A stretch of DNA of 64,000 bases from Sphingopyxis sp. CCNWLW2 (lineage in GTDB: Bacteria > Pseudomonadota > Alphaproteobacteria > Sphingomonadales > Sphingomonadaceae), in NCBI RefSeq assembly GCF_037095755.1, contig NZ_JBAWKJ010000001.1:248001-312000 (forward strand). The letters run 5' to 3'. Both the position numbers and the translations under genes were made by a program. The notes below the pieces were generated by a model. That model was not told the DNA's origin, ran no database searches, and saw nothing but the letters and a program-made list of their open reading frames with translations. This document shows positions 25,610 to 34,628 of this stretch, piece by piece (the stretch's first letter is position 1; each line of letters starts with the position of its first letter).

Positions 25610-27544
25610 TCACCCGCCCCGCCTTGCCCCGTGCAAGGGAGGTGTGCGCCACGTCACATCGTAAAGGCCCCGCCCCCCGGTTCCTGTGATCATGCTCACA
25701 CTATAGGTAGCAGCAAGAGGTTTATTTGTGATTGCGGCGGTGTTTTTCTTGGCTCTGCGCGGCGGCATCCACGGTTTCCCGCCGTCCGAATGATATTCAT
25801 GGCACATCGCGCAGGGCGATTCGGTCGCGGTTTCGACCTTCACCACGTGCGCCCCGCCCTCGCCGACATGGCAATCGCGGCACTGGCGCAGCCCCGGAAC
25901 AAGCAGGTCAGTCGAGGCTTTCGAAGCCGGCGCGGCGGTGTGGCAATCGGCGCATTCGGTTTCCTTGTGCGCGTCATGGTCGAACCAGCCCTTTTGCAGG
26001 TAGCGCGGCGTCTGGCTGACCGCCGCGACCCGCCAGCTGTTACCCGCCTGCGGCGCAAAGATCGTGTGGCAGTCATAGCACGCGCCGCCCTTTGAGAAGA
26101 CCGCGCGCACCGCATCCTGCGCGCGGCTGGGCCGCGTCGCGACTTCGTTGAAATAGATATTGTAGACTTGCCCCTCGGCATAGGCGCCGGGGCGGCGACG
26201 CTGCATGCCGCCAAGCTGAAGCGGACGCGAGGGCGGGGTCGAGCGGTAATAAGCGGTGAGGTCGGCGACGACCTGATCGGGCTCGCCATGGCGCAGCGTT
26301 CGCGTCACGCCGCCGACGGTTTCGAAGGCAAGGCTGTGGCACATCGCGCAGTCGCGCTCCATCTCGACCGGCTTCACGCGCACCCCGTCGGCCTCGACGC
26401 GGTGGCAGTTCGAACATTCGAGCTTCTTGCCGAAATCATAGCGGCCGCGGAAGCTAGCCGCCATGCGCGCAACCCCACCAGTCGCCTGCAAATGCATGTC
26501 GTGCGGGAATTTGAGGCCATTGTAGTCGACCATCCCCTTCGCCAGCGTCGTGCGCACCAGCTTCGCGCCCAGCGCCGGGCGCACGAGCGGGCGGAATTCG
26601 GGGTGGCTTGTGCCAAAATCGGCGGCGTCGGCGAGCGACGTCGGAAGGCCCGCGGTCTTCAATCGCGCCGACATGCCGTTATGACAGTCGGCGCAGAATT
26701 TCTGCGGCGTCGCGGGCATCGGCCCCGAACCTTCATGCTCGGTATGACACTCGACGCAGCGGCCCTGCGGCTTGTTGAAGGTCTTCGCGAAACCCGCAAG
26801 AATCTTCTCGCCCACCCCCGGCGGATGGCGCGCGGCGAGCAACATCGCGGTCGGCGCACCCGCGTGCGCCATGCTCATCGCCTTATGCTCGCCGGTGTGG
26901 CAGCCGACGCACGCCTTGTCGGTCACCGCGACGAACGGTTCGACATGGCACGACTGGCAGTCGTTCTTCAGGCTCGCGTGCGCGCTCGACAGCGGACCCG
27001 ACAGCCAGGCGCTGTCGGCATGATAGCCGTCGGGGCGCTCGTTGACATTCTTGTAGCTGTACCACGCCCAGATCGGCCCGATCAGGAAAGCGAGCAGCAT
27101 CAACAGGCCGAACGCCCACGCCCCCATGCGCTTGCCCAGCATCACGCCCTGCAGCGAGAAAGCCTTCGCCTCATCGACATCCTTCGACGACTGCGACAGC
27201 TCGTCGATGCGCTCGACGAGGAGGATGATATTCTCGCCCTCACGCGCGATCGTCAGGCGGTGCCCGCCGAAGCGCAGCTCGCCGCCCGCACCGCTATCGA
27301 TATCGGCAACGGTTGCGCTGCGCCCATTGAGGTCGAACCCCAGCCCCTCGCTCGCCGCCACGCGGACGGTGCGGCCATCGGCGCTGCTGATCGTCGCATG
27401 CTGCGGGTTCACCGCGAGATCAGCGACATGGATGCTATTGCTGCCCTCGCGGCCGAGCGTGATCGTGTCGCCCGGCAGCGCCTGATCGCGGATGATCTGT
27501 TTGCCGGTCTTCGTCGTCGAAATACGGCGCAGGATGAAGCTCAT
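25610..27544 (-). CDS. FHA domain-membrane helix-decaheme cytochrome c fusion
   Basis: A 644-residue protein with three parts. Residues about 25-110 form an FHA phosphopeptide-binding fold (LGREGSNSIHVADL, NPQHATIS, DLNGRSATV). One helix spans about 142-162 (AWAFGLLMLLAFLIGPIWAW). The rest is periplasmic and contains ten CxxCH heme sites: CQSCH, CVGCH, CVECH, CADCH, CSNCH, CAMCH, CYDCH, CADCH, CRDCH, CAMCH. The FHA domain would face the cytoplasm and the hemes the periplasm, so a Thr/Ser kinase signal could act on an electron-transfer protein. A strong Shine-Dalgarno (GGAGGGGACC) precedes the start, 15 bases after the b-type subunit. The electron acceptor is unknown. Confidence 0.85.
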   Translation of the reverse strand: MSFILRRISTTKTGKQIIRDQALPGDTITLGREGSNSIHVADLAVNPQHATISSADGRTVRVAASEGLGFDLNGRSATVADIDSGAGGELRFGGHRLTIAREGENIILLVERIDELSQSSKDVDEAKAFSLQGVMLGKRMGAWAFGLLMLLAFLIGPIWAWYSYKNVNERPDGYHADSAWLSGPLSSAHASLKNDCQSCHVEPFVAVTDKACVGCHTGEHKAMSMAHAGAPTAMLLAARHPPGVGEKILAGFAKTFNKPQGRCVECHTEHEGSGPMPATPQKFCADCHNGMSARLKTAGLPTSLADAADFGTSHPEFRPLVRPALGAKLVRTTLAKGMVDYNGLKFPHDMHLQATGGVARMAASFRGRYDFGKKLECSNCHRVEADGVRVKPVEMERDCAMCHSLAFETVGGVTRTLRHGEPDQVVADLTAYYRSTPPSRPLQLGGMQRRRPGAYAEGQVYNIYFNEVATRPSRAQDAVRAVFSKGGACYDCHTIFAPQAGNSWRVAAVSQTPRYLQKGWFDHDAHKETECADCHTAAPASKASTDLLVPGLRQCRDCHVGEGGAHVVKVETATESPCAMCHEYHSDGGKPWMPPRRAKKNTAAITNKPLAATYSVSMITGTGGRGLYDVTWRTPPLHGARRGG

Positions 27545-27559
27545 GGTCCCCTCCCCGCC

Positions 27560-28441
27560 TTACCAGTAAAAAAAGACACTGATGATGTGCGCCGACAGCG
27601 CCGCGATCAGCGCAAAGGTCAGCGGCACATGCACGTAGAGCCAGATTTCTAGCAGCGCGCGAATCTTGAGATGCCGGCGCAGCCGCGTCAGCGCCGCCTC
27701 CTTCTGCTTGAGCAGCCCGACGACCTTCTCGCGCGCCTCACGGTCGCTGCCGTTCGAGGCCGACAGCGTGCGCAAAGCGGCGGCGGTTGCGCAATTCGGA
27801 TAGCGGCCCGACAATCGTGCGCCAATGCCGCCCGCGAACGGATCTTCGCCCAGCGCCGCGAGCACCGGCGCCGTGTCCTCGGGCGTCAGCGGCTGTGCCG
27901 CGCTGTGCAATTGCCGGTCGAAAGCGCGGATCGCTTCGAGCATCTGCATCTGCGTCATCTCGTCGCGGTTGTTCGACAGCGCCGCGGGCAAGGTCGCATA
28001 GACGATGACGCCATAAAGTCCCGACAGGATCACGAGCATCATCAGCGCCCATGCGAGCGTGTGGACGTTCCAGCCGAGCTGGAACCCCGTGTGCCAGGTG
28101 CCGACGACGATCAGGCTGAGCCCGAGATAGACATGCGCCGAGGTCCACGCCTTCAGCGACCAATGGTCGCTCGTCATCTTGCGCTTGCGATAGCCGAGCG
28201 CGGTGAGCCAGAGGATCAGCGCTGCGCCGATCGTGCCGAGCGTATAGCCGTACCAGCTACCGCCATTGTGCCGCGGCGTCACGTCGACCAGCGCATAGCT
28301 GACGATGATGAGCAGGCAGAGCCCGCCCGAAATTTTCGCCCAGCGGAACCCCGCATAGCGCAGGAAGCCCTCGTGCCGCCGCTCGCGGACGCGCTCGACC
28401 TGCGTGGCCTTCGACCGGCGTCGCTGGAACAGGCTCGCCAT
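27560..28441 (-). CDS. Cytochrome b-like membrane subunit
   Basis: A 293-residue protein with about five helices (35-52, 66-84, 99-118, 126-148, 264-290). His103, His117 and His127 in or near helices 3 and 4 (SAHVYLG, VGTWHTGF, NVHTLAW), with His271 and His285 in the last helix (YVHVPLTF, LSAHIISV), could ligate one or two b hemes. A 110-residue soluble loop lies between helices 4 and 5. The ATG at 28441 overlaps the stop of the upstream oxidoreductase gene by one base (TGATG), so the two are coupled. Position between an FeS/FAD protein and a multiheme cytochrome suggests it carries electrons across the membrane, possibly via quinone. Confidence 0.78.
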   Translation of the reverse strand: MASLFQRRRSKATQVERVRERRHEGFLRYAGFRWAKISGGLCLLIIVSYALVDVTPRHNGGSWYGYTLGTIGAALILWLTALGYRKRKMTSDHWSLKAWTSAHVYLGLSLIVVGTWHTGFQLGWNVHTLAWALMMLVILSGLYGVIVYATLPAALSNNRDEMTQMQMLEAIRAFDRQLHSAAQPLTPEDTAPVLAALGEDPFAGGIGARLSGRYPNCATAAALRTLSASNGSDREAREKVVGLLKQKEAALTRLRRHLKIRALLEIWLYVHVPLTFALIAALSAHIISVFFYW

Positions 28442-30876
28442 CAGTCGGTGTCCTCGTCGAGCCGCGCGATCGACAGGAATTCCTCCGGCGACACGCGGAT
28501 CGCGGCGCCCGTCGGGCACGCACGCACGCAAGCGGGGCCGCCCGATATGCCTTTGCACATGTCGCATTTGACCGCGATCTTCTTGGGCTTCTCGTCGCCC
28601 AATTGCTTCTTGGTCCATTTGGGCGACGGTTCGCCCGGCCCGGGCCCGAAACCGGTGAGCAGCCAGCGGAGCAGGCTCGGCTTCTCCGGCGGCGCGGCCT
28701 CCATGCGGATCACGCCATAGGGGCAGTTGCGCATGCAGTTGCCGCAACCGATGCACCCCGGCTCCATGAACACCTCGCCGTCGGGGCCGCGGTGGATCAC
28801 GTTCGGCGGACAGTCGGCCATGCAATGCGGGTGCTCGCAGTGGCGGCAGCTCGTCGGAACATGCAGGTGCGCAAAGGTCTTGCCCGCCTCGCGGTCCAGC
28901 CGCGACAGGCCTTCGTGGCTGTCGGCGCACGCCTTTTCGCAATTGTCGCAGCCGACGCACAGATTCTCGTCGATCAACAGCGCGTCGGTCGCCTCGCCGA
29001 GCCCCTCCTTCATAATGAAGGTCGCGGTGTCCGAATAGAGGTCGACCGCGCTCGAATAGCTCGCCTTGCGCGATTCGATGAAGCTGTTCATCGCCGCGCG
29101 TTCGGCGACCGCGGCCTCGGTCGCCTCGCGCACCTGCGGCCGCTTGGCGAGCATCGCCTTGAACTGCTCGCCCTTCAGCCGGATCACTTCGCTCGCGACC
29201 GCTGCCTTGACCGTGGCGTTGCGCTTCTCTCCGCTGAGCACCGCCATTTCGCCGAAAAAGCTGCCCGCAGGCAAATAGCGCAGGAAGATCGGCTTGCCGC
29301 CGATATCCTTCTCGACGACCATCGACCCCGAGCGGATGACATAGACATCGTCGCCCTCGTCGCCCTCGGCAAGCACGACCTTGCCCGCGGGCACGCGTTC
29401 GATCGCGGGATCCTCGACGATCGGCTCGAGATCCTCGACGGTCAGCCCGCCCTTGAAGATCTGCAGCAACTGGCGTTCGAGCGAGATGCGGTTGATCACG
29501 CGTTTCGCGCCCGGAACCGCCGCCATCAGCTTGAGCGCCGCGGTACGCGACACCTCAACAAAGATGGCGTCTTCGCCGGCGCGGATCGTCGCACCGCGCT
29601 TGCGGCCCGAAATCAGGCCGACCTCGCCGAAGATCGACCCCTGCTCGATCGGCACATTGATGTCGGGTCCGACCTCGACCACCGCATGGCCGTCGGCGAT
29701 CGCGAAGAGCGACGACCCCGGCTCGCCCTTTTCGAACACGACGTCGCCCTTGCGGTAAAAGGCGACCTTCGAATCGAGCATGAATTCGCGCATCTGGAGC
29801 GGCGAGACATCGGCGAAGATGCGGATGCGCGTGCGCAGATATTCGAGCCACTCGCTGACCGATTTCTGCTGCGGCAACCCCGCGAAGATCGCCGCGAGAT
29901 CCTTTTCGTCGGCGGGGGTAAGCGCCTTGTTGCCGTTAAGGAACTCGACGACGTCATAGCCCTGGTTCATGCAATGCTTGATCAGCGGATAACCCGCGAG
30001 CGCGCCGATGACATAGAGGCCGGGCACCGTCGTCTCGAATGTCGGCGACAATTTCGGAAAAGCCTCCCGATCGGGACCGGTGAACTCGATCCCCATCGAT
30101 TCGACAAAGCCGCGCGGCGCGACCGAGCCCAATCGCGCGACGATCACGTCGCACTCGATCCGCTCTTCCCCAGTCGGGGTTTCGAGCGTCAGCCAGCCCG
30201 GCTCGACCTTCTTCGGCTGCGTTTCGGTGCGGATCGACATGAAGCCATTTTCGCCGGCCTCGGTCATGTCGGCGACATTCTTCGCCTTGGCACGCGCGAA
30301 ATCCTTTGACCGGTTGAGGATCGTGACGGTGTTCTCAAGCGCTTCCTCGGCGACACCGAGCGCATTTTCGATCCCCGCGTCGCCCGATCCGACGACGGTG
30401 ATATGCTTGTCCTTGAAATCCTCGGGATCGTCGACCTGATAGATGATGTGCGGCAGGTCGGCGCCCTCGCAGCGCATCCGGTTCGGATTGCCCTGCGTCC
30501 CGATCGCGAGCACGATATTCTCTGCGGTGTAGACGTCACCCTTCGCGGTCTTGATCGCGAACGCGCCCTTCGCGCCGGACACTTCGGCAACCTCGGCGTG
30601 ATACGCCACATTCACCTTGTTGTTCGCGGCGTCCTCGTCCCAGTTGCCAAGGATATATTCGCGCGCGCCCTCGGCAAAGCGGCAGTCGGAGCGCAGATCG
30701 AGCCGCTCGGGCGTCGCGAGTACGCGCTTGCCCTTCTGATATTTGAAGATCGTGTCCGACAGGTGGTCGGTCTTTTCGAGCAATATGTGGCTGAGTCCGA
30801 GCTGCGCGGCGCGCGACGCGGCGCTGAGCCCCGCGGGACCCGACCCGATGATCGCAACCTTGACCGGATCGCTCAT
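28441..30876 (-). CDS. FAD/NAD(P) oxidoreductase with two cNMP-binding domains and four [4Fe-4S] clusters
   Basis: An 811-residue cytoplasmic fusion from ATG 30876 (MSDPVKVAIIGSGPAGLSAA). Residues about 1-310 form a two-Rossmann pyridine nucleotide-disulfide-type flavoprotein (GSGPAG, then VVGSGDAGIENA), but no CxxC redox pair is seen, so it is not a thioredoxin reductase. Two cyclic nucleotide-binding domains follow (about 365-480 and 490-610), each with an intact phosphate-binding cassette: FGEVGLISGRKRGATI and FGEMAVLSGEKRNATV. The C-terminal 150 residues carry sixteen ferredoxin-type Cys in four groups (CVGCDNCEKAC, CRHCEHPHCMADC, CIGCGNCMRNC, CDMCKG with CVRAC), like the DmsB/NrfC family. 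It probably passes electrons from NAD(P)H to the b-type subunit and could be gated by cAMP. First gene of the operon. Confidence 0.88.
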   Translation of the reverse strand: MSDPVKVAIIGSGPAGLSAASRAAQLGLSHILLEKTDHLSDTIFKYQKGKRVLATPERLDLRSDCRFAEGAREYILGNWDEDAANNKVNVAYHAEVAEVSGAKGAFAIKTAKGDVYTAENIVLAIGTQGNPNRMRCEGADLPHIIYQVDDPEDFKDKHITVVGSGDAGIENALGVAEEALENTVTILNRSKDFARAKAKNVADMTEAGENGFMSIRTETQPKKVEPGWLTLETPTGEERIECDVIVARLGSVAPRGFVESMGIEFTGPDREAFPKLSPTFETTVPGLYVIGALAGYPLIKHCMNQGYDVVEFLNGNKALTPADEKDLAAIFAGLPQQKSVSEWLEYLRTRIRIFADVSPLQMREFMLDSKVAFYRKGDVVFEKGEPGSSLFAIADGHAVVEVGPDINVPIEQGSIFGEVGLISGRKRGATIRAGEDAIFVEVSRTAALKLMAAVPGAKRVINRISLERQLLQIFKGGLTVEDLEPIVEDPAIERVPAGKVVLAEGDEGDDVYVIRSGSMVVEKDIGGKPIFLRYLPAGSFFGEMAVLSGEKRNATVKAAVASEVIRLKGEQFKAMLAKRPQVREATEAAVAERAAMNSFIESRKASYSSAVDLYSDTATFIMKEGLGEATDALLIDENLCVGCDNCEKACADSHEGLSRLDREAGKTFAHLHVPTSCRHCEHPHCMADCPPNVIHRGPDGEVFMEPGCIGCGNCMRNCPYGVIRMEAAPPEKPSLLRWLLTGFGPGPGEPSPKWTKKQLGDEKPKKIAVKCDMCKGISGGPACVRACPTGAAIRVSPEEFLSIARLDEDTD

Positions 30877-31112
30877 GCGCGCGCCATCGCACGGCCGGAG
30901 CCGCATCTGCTGTCGCTAACCGTGATGCTGAACGCGCGCACGGGCATCCTTTTCCCCCTGTCGCCAGCCCCCCCGGCGAATTCATAACGGATGCGACCCG
31001 GACTTATGTCCTGGGCGCAAAGCTATGCCCTTGAAAGCGAGGAAAGGTCAACCGGGTGGAGGCGAGAAACCGACCGTTGCGAGCTATTCTCAACAACGGT
31101 CAGCCGGTGCGA

Positions 31113-31886
31113 TCAGGCGAGCTCAAACATCGCCGCGATGCGCTCGGACTGCGTCGGCTCGAAGCGCGACCAGCCATCGGGGCCGAGCTTTTCGAGCGGA
31201 CGGAAACGCGCCTTATACGCCATGCGCGCCGACCCTTCGATCCAATAGCCGAGATAGACGTAGGGCAGTCCCGCCCGCGCCGCACGCTGGACATGGTCGG
31301 CGATGATATAGGTGCCGAGCCCCTCGCGCATCGGGTGGGCCGCGTCGAAAAAGCTGTAGATCATCGACAGCCCGTCGCCCTGCCGGTCGGTGAGGCAACA
31401 ACCGACGAGGCGGCCCTTGCTGCCGTCCGCGGTCGGCTCGCGATATTCGATCATATAGGAGTCGACCGGGGTCTGCTCGACCATGTCGGCAAAATCCTGC
31501 TCGTCCATGTCGGCCATCCCGCCATCGGGATGGCGCGAACCCAGATAAGCGCGGAGCAGCGCATATTGCTCTTCGGTCGCCCACGGCTTGCACGCGGCCG
31601 CGACGAGATCGCCGTTGCGGCGCAGGTTGCGCTTCTGCGAGCTGCTGGGCGTGAATTCGCTCGCGCAGACGCGCACCGACACGCAGGCCGAGCAATCGGC
31701 GCAGCTCGGACGATAGGCGACCGACTGGCTGCGGCGGAAGCCGATGCGGCCGAGCGCGTCGTTCAGCTCGTTCGCCGAGTTGCCGCTGAGTTCGGTGAAC
31801 ACCTTGCGCTCGGTCTTGCCCGCCAGATAGGGACAGGGCGCCGGGCTGGTGACGAAAAAGCGCGGAAAACGGAACGGTGCGGACAC
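31113..31886 (-). CDS. bpt: Aspartate/glutamate leucyltransferase (Bpt)
   Basis: A 257-residue protein from GTG 31886, chosen for the GGAGG ten bases upstream and because [19 protein letters not shown] is the usual N-terminus. Bpt moves Leu from Leu-tRNA to proteins with N-terminal Asp or Glu and marks them for ClpAP through the N-degron pathway. [34 protein letters not shown] and the C-terminal [35 protein letters not shown] are ATE1/Bpt signatures; the GNAT-like fold is complete. Single gene, with a tandem repeat upstream at 32014-32055. Confidence 0.93.
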   Translation of the reverse strand: MSAPFRFPRFFVTSPAPCPYLAGKTERKVFTELSGNSANELNDALGRIGFRRSQSVAYRPSCADCSACVSVRVCASEFTPSSSQKRNLRRNGDLVAAACKPWATEEQYALLRAYLGSRHPDGGMADMDEQDFADMVEQTPVDSYMIEYREPTADGSKGRLVGCCLTDRQGDGLSMIYSFFDAAHPMREGLGTYIIADHVQRAARAGLPYVYLGYWIEGSARMAYKARFRPLEKLGPDGWSRFEPTQSERIAAMFELA

Positions 31887-32013
31887 GCGGGAAAAACCTC
31901 CGGACTGGCGAATGCGGAGCCCCCCGACGCGGGTCCGACGCGCTACTTGCACCAACTATGCCGCGCGGCGTCAATGGTGCAAAGTCCATTTACCATTTTT
32001 AAACGTCCCGATC

Positions 32014-32055
32014 TGAATCAGCCCGAAAATTTTGTGAATCAGCCGGTAACTTTTG
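32014..32055. repeat. Two tandem 21-bp direct repeats upstream of bpt
   Basis: Copies 32014-32034 and 32035-32055 share TGAATCAGCC at the start and TTTG at the end, with three mismatches in the middle. A related TTTGAATCG follows at 32062-32070. A 21-bp period equals two helical turns, which suits binding of a repressor or activator. They lie 128-169 bases before the bpt start, in a 199-base spacer after pyk. Confidence 0.55.
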
Positions 32056-32085
32056 TGCCGATTTGAATCGACTAGGCCCCGAATC

Positions 32086-33540
32086 CTAACTGTAGCCGCG
32101 CAGCTCGTCGCCCGTGAGTGTCGCGACATGCAGCACGTTGGTCGACCCCGGGGTGCCAAACGGAACTCCCGCCATCATCACCAGCTTCGCACCCGCCTTG
32201 CAGATGCCGTGGCGCAGCGCCATGCGCTTGCCCTTGGCGATCATCTCTTCGAAGCTACCGATATCCTTGGTCGGCACGGCATGCGCGCCCCACAGCAGGC
32301 CCATGCGCCGCGCTGCCTCGCGCTTCGGCGTCAGCACCAGCAAAGGCGCGCCCGGCCGCTCGCGCGCGACGCGGCGTGCGGTCGACCCCGATGCGGTGAA
32401 GCAGATGATCGCATCGGCGGCGATCGTCGTAATGATGCTGCCTGCCGCCTCGGCGAGCGCGTCGGCGGTCGTCGCGTCGGGCGCGGTCTCGGTAAAATGT
32501 AGGCGACGGAAATAATCGGGATCGCTTTCGACCGAGCGCGCGATCGAATCCATCATCGTCACCGCCTCGACCGGGAAGGCGCCCGCCGCGGTTTCGGCCG
32601 ACAGCATGATCGCGTCGGCGCCATCGTAAACTGCGGTCGCGACGTCGGAGACTTCGGCGCGCGTCGGCGACGGCGAGACGATCATCGATTCGAGCATCTG
32701 CGTCGCGACGACCACCGGCTTGCCCATGCGGCGAGCGGTCGCGACGATCTTTTTCTGAAGCGGCGGCACCGCCTCGGGGGGCAGCTCGACCCCCAGGTCG
32801 CCGCGCGCGACCATCGCCGCATCGGCAAGCTCCAGGATCTCCTCGATCCGCTGCACGCCCGACGGCTTTTCGAATTTCACGAGCAACGCCGCCTTGCCGC
32901 CGATCAGCGTGCGTGCCTCGGCGACATCCTCGGGACGCTGCACGAACGACAGCGCGATCCAGTCGACATGCTGTTCGAGCGCGAAGGTCAGGTCCTTGCG
33001 GTCCTTTTCGGTCAGCGCCGCGAGCGGCACGACGACATCAGGGACATTAACACCCTTGCGGTCCGAAATCTTGCCGCCGACCTCGACCACCGTCTCGATC
33101 TTGTCCGGCGCGACGCTCTGCACGCGCAGCACCAGCTTGCCGTCGTCGATCAGCAGGCGCGTGCCGGCCTCAAGCGCCGCGAACAGTTCGGGGTGCGGCA
33201 GATATACGCGCGTCGCATCACCCGGCGTCTTGTCGGTATCGAGGGTGAAGCTCTTGCCGTTCACCAGCTCGGCCGGGCCATCCTTGAAGGTGCCGACGCG
33301 CAGTTTCGGGCCCTGCAGGTCGACAAGGATCGTCGTCGGACGTCCGGTATCCTTTTCGAGCGCGCGGATCGCCGCGATCACCTTGGCATGACCCGCATGA
33401 TCGCCGTGGCTCATATTGACGCGAAACGCATCGGCGCCGGCGCGATGCAGCGCGGCGATCATCTCGGGGTTGGCGCTTGCGGGGCCAAGGGTCGCCAGGA
33501 TGCGCACCTTGCGCTGGCGGGGGGTAAAATTCTGGACCAC
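32086..33540 (-). CDS. pyk: Pyruvate kinase
   Basis: A 484-residue enzyme that converts phosphoenolpyruvate and ADP to pyruvate and ATP. GTG 33540 was chosen for GGAGC just upstream and for VQNFTPRQRKVRILATLGPAS. Substrate and metal motifs are complete: RVNMSHGDH, DLQGPKLRVG, KFEKPSG with the catalytic Lys, and MVARGDLGVELP; ATQMLESM and IMLSAETAAG follow. The C-terminal domain carries the usual STARRVARERPGAPLLVLTP. Monocistronic, divergent from the DUF1244 gene. Confidence 0.96.
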   Translation of the reverse strand: MVQNFTPRQRKVRILATLGPASANPEMIAALHRAGADAFRVNMSHGDHAGHAKVIAAIRALEKDTGRPTTILVDLQGPKLRVGTFKDGPAELVNGKSFTLDTDKTPGDATRVYLPHPELFAALEAGTRLLIDDGKLVLRVQSVAPDKIETVVEVGGKISDRKGVNVPDVVVPLAALTEKDRKDLTFALEQHVDWIALSFVQRPEDVAEARTLIGGKAALLVKFEKPSGVQRIEEILELADAAMVARGDLGVELPPEAVPPLQKKIVATARRMGKPVVVATQMLESMIVSPSPTRAEVSDVATAVYDGADAIMLSAETAAGAFPVEAVTMMDSIARSVESDPDYFRRLHFTETAPDATTADALAEAAGSIITTIAADAIICFTASGSTARRVARERPGAPLLVLTPKREAARRMGLLWGAHAVPTKDIGSFEEMIAKGKRMALRHGICKAGAKLVMMAGVPFGTPGSTNVLHVATLTGDELRGYS

Positions 33541-33659
33541 AAAAGCTCCGATAACAGGGGGGACGCTAGGGCAATGCCGGCTTGCTGATGATGGCAATGC
33601 CGCCTTGATGATAGGAAGGCAACCGCCGTATAGCTATTCAATCATTCAACGGAGGAACC

Positions 33660-33989
33660 ATGTCCTGCAGCGACGATCAGACGACCGGTAACGACGCGCT
33701 CGACAGCATCGACGATGCGGTCGCCGCCGCGGCCTTCCGCCGCCTCGTCCGCCTGCTCCAGCATCGCAGCGACGCGGCGAACATCGATTTGATGGGTCTC
33801 GCCGGATTTTGCCGCAACTGCCTCGGCGACTGGATTGCCGAGGCGGGCGACATGGACAAGGAGGCGGGCCGCGCGATCGTCCACGGCATGCCGACCGCGG
33901 AGTGGAAAGCGCGCCACCATACCGCCGCCACGCCCGAACAGCTCGCGCGGATGGAAGAAAGCATGGCCAAAAATCCCGGAGCCGATTAG
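33660..33989 (+). CDS. DUF1244 family protein
   Basis: A 109-residue soluble protein with a strong GGAGGAACC before the ATG. AAFRRLVRLLQHRSD, DLMGLAGFCRNCLGDWIAEA (CxxC) and GMPTAEWKARHHTAATPEQL are conserved in this alphaproteobacterial family. The function is unknown; the CxxC in GFCRNCL could bind metal. It begins a run of small plus-strand genes and is divergent from pyk. Confidence 0.88.
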   Translation: MSCSDDQTTGNDALDSIDDAVAAAAFRRLVRLLQHRSDAANIDLMGLAGFCRNCLGDWIAEAGDMDKEAGRAIVHGMPTAEWKARHHTAATPEQLARMEESMAKNPGAD

Positions 33990-34043
33990 GGACGCGCCAG
34001 GCGCGATTCTCGCGCCGCATCATCCCAATCACCGGAGCCAAAA

Positions 34044-34286
34044 ATGAGCGAAGCCACCGTATCCGACGAACAACTGCGCCTTTTCATCGAGCGCATCGAG
34101 CGTCTGGAAGAAGAGAAAAAGGGCATCGCCGACGACATCCGCGACACCTATAATGAATCGAAATCGCAGGGTTACGACCCGAAAATCATGCGCCAGATCG
34201 TGCGCCTGCGCAAACTGCCGGTCCACGACCGCAAGGAAATGGAAGCGATTCTCGACGTCTATAAGTCGGCGCTCGGGATCGATTAA
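34044..34286 (+). CDS. GapR-like DUF2312 DNA-binding protein
   Basis: An 80-residue helical protein ([50 protein letters not shown]) almost identical in plan to the UPF0335/DUF2312 family. In Caulobacter this family includes GapR, a nucleoid protein that clamps overtwisted DNA ahead of polymerases and stimulates type II topoisomerases. Length and Lys/Arg-rich helices agree. It lies 54 bases after the DUF1244 gene and 21 before ybjQ. Confidence 0.9.
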   Translation: MSEATVSDEQLRLFIERIERLEEEKKGIADDIRDTYNESKSQGYDPKIMRQIVRLRKLPVHDRKEMEAILDVYKSALGID

Positions 34287-34307
34287 AAACCACGAGGGAG
34301 AGTGACG

Positions 34308-34628
34308 ATGTTCAGCACCACCACCAACAATGTCGAGGGCCGTCCGGTCCGCGAATATCTGGGCATCGTCACCGGCGAAGTGATCGTCGGCGCCAATTTG
34401 TTCCGCGACCTGTTCGCCAGCATCACCGACATCGTCGGCGGCCGTTCGGGCAAATATGAGGATGTGCTTGCCCGCGCGCGCAAGGAAGCGATCGGCGAAA
34501 TGGAAGCCGAAGCCGCGCGCCTCGGCGGCAATGCGGTGATCGGCGTCGACCTCGACTATGAAGTGCTCGGGCAGAATGGCTCGATGCTGATGGTCAGCGC
34601 CTCGGGAACGGCGGTGACGCTGGCGTGA
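34308..34628 (+). CDS. YbjQ/UPF0145 family protein
   Basis: A 106-residue protein from ATG 34308 with GAGGGAG upstream. [45 protein letters not shown] and [20 protein letters not shown] are typical of this family, which forms ring-shaped oligomers and is often labelled heavy-metal-binding. No Cys or His cluster is visible here, so metal binding is not supported. Its stop overlaps the GTG start of the next gene. Confidence 0.88.
   Translation: MFSTTTNNVEGRPVREYLGIVTGEVIVGANLFRDLFASITDIVGGRSGKYEDVLARARKEAIGEMEAEAARLGGNAVIGVDLDYEVLGQNGSMLMVSASGTAVTLA

Noticed and set aside
28603..30309. A 568-codon plus-strand frame opposite the cNMP oxidoreductase
   Set aside because: The minus strand carries an unbroken set of FAD, cNMP and ferredoxin motifs; the plus frame has none.
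28441..30876. Oxidoreductase as thioredoxin reductase
   Set aside because: The flavin domain lacks the CxxC redox pair and is fused to ferredoxin clusters and cNMP domains.
30877..31112. A possible FNR or CRP site upstream of the cNMP oxidoreductase operon
   Set aside because: GTTGCGAG...CTCAAC is only an imperfect dyad and matches neither TTGAT-N4-ATCAA nor TGTGA-N6-TCACA.
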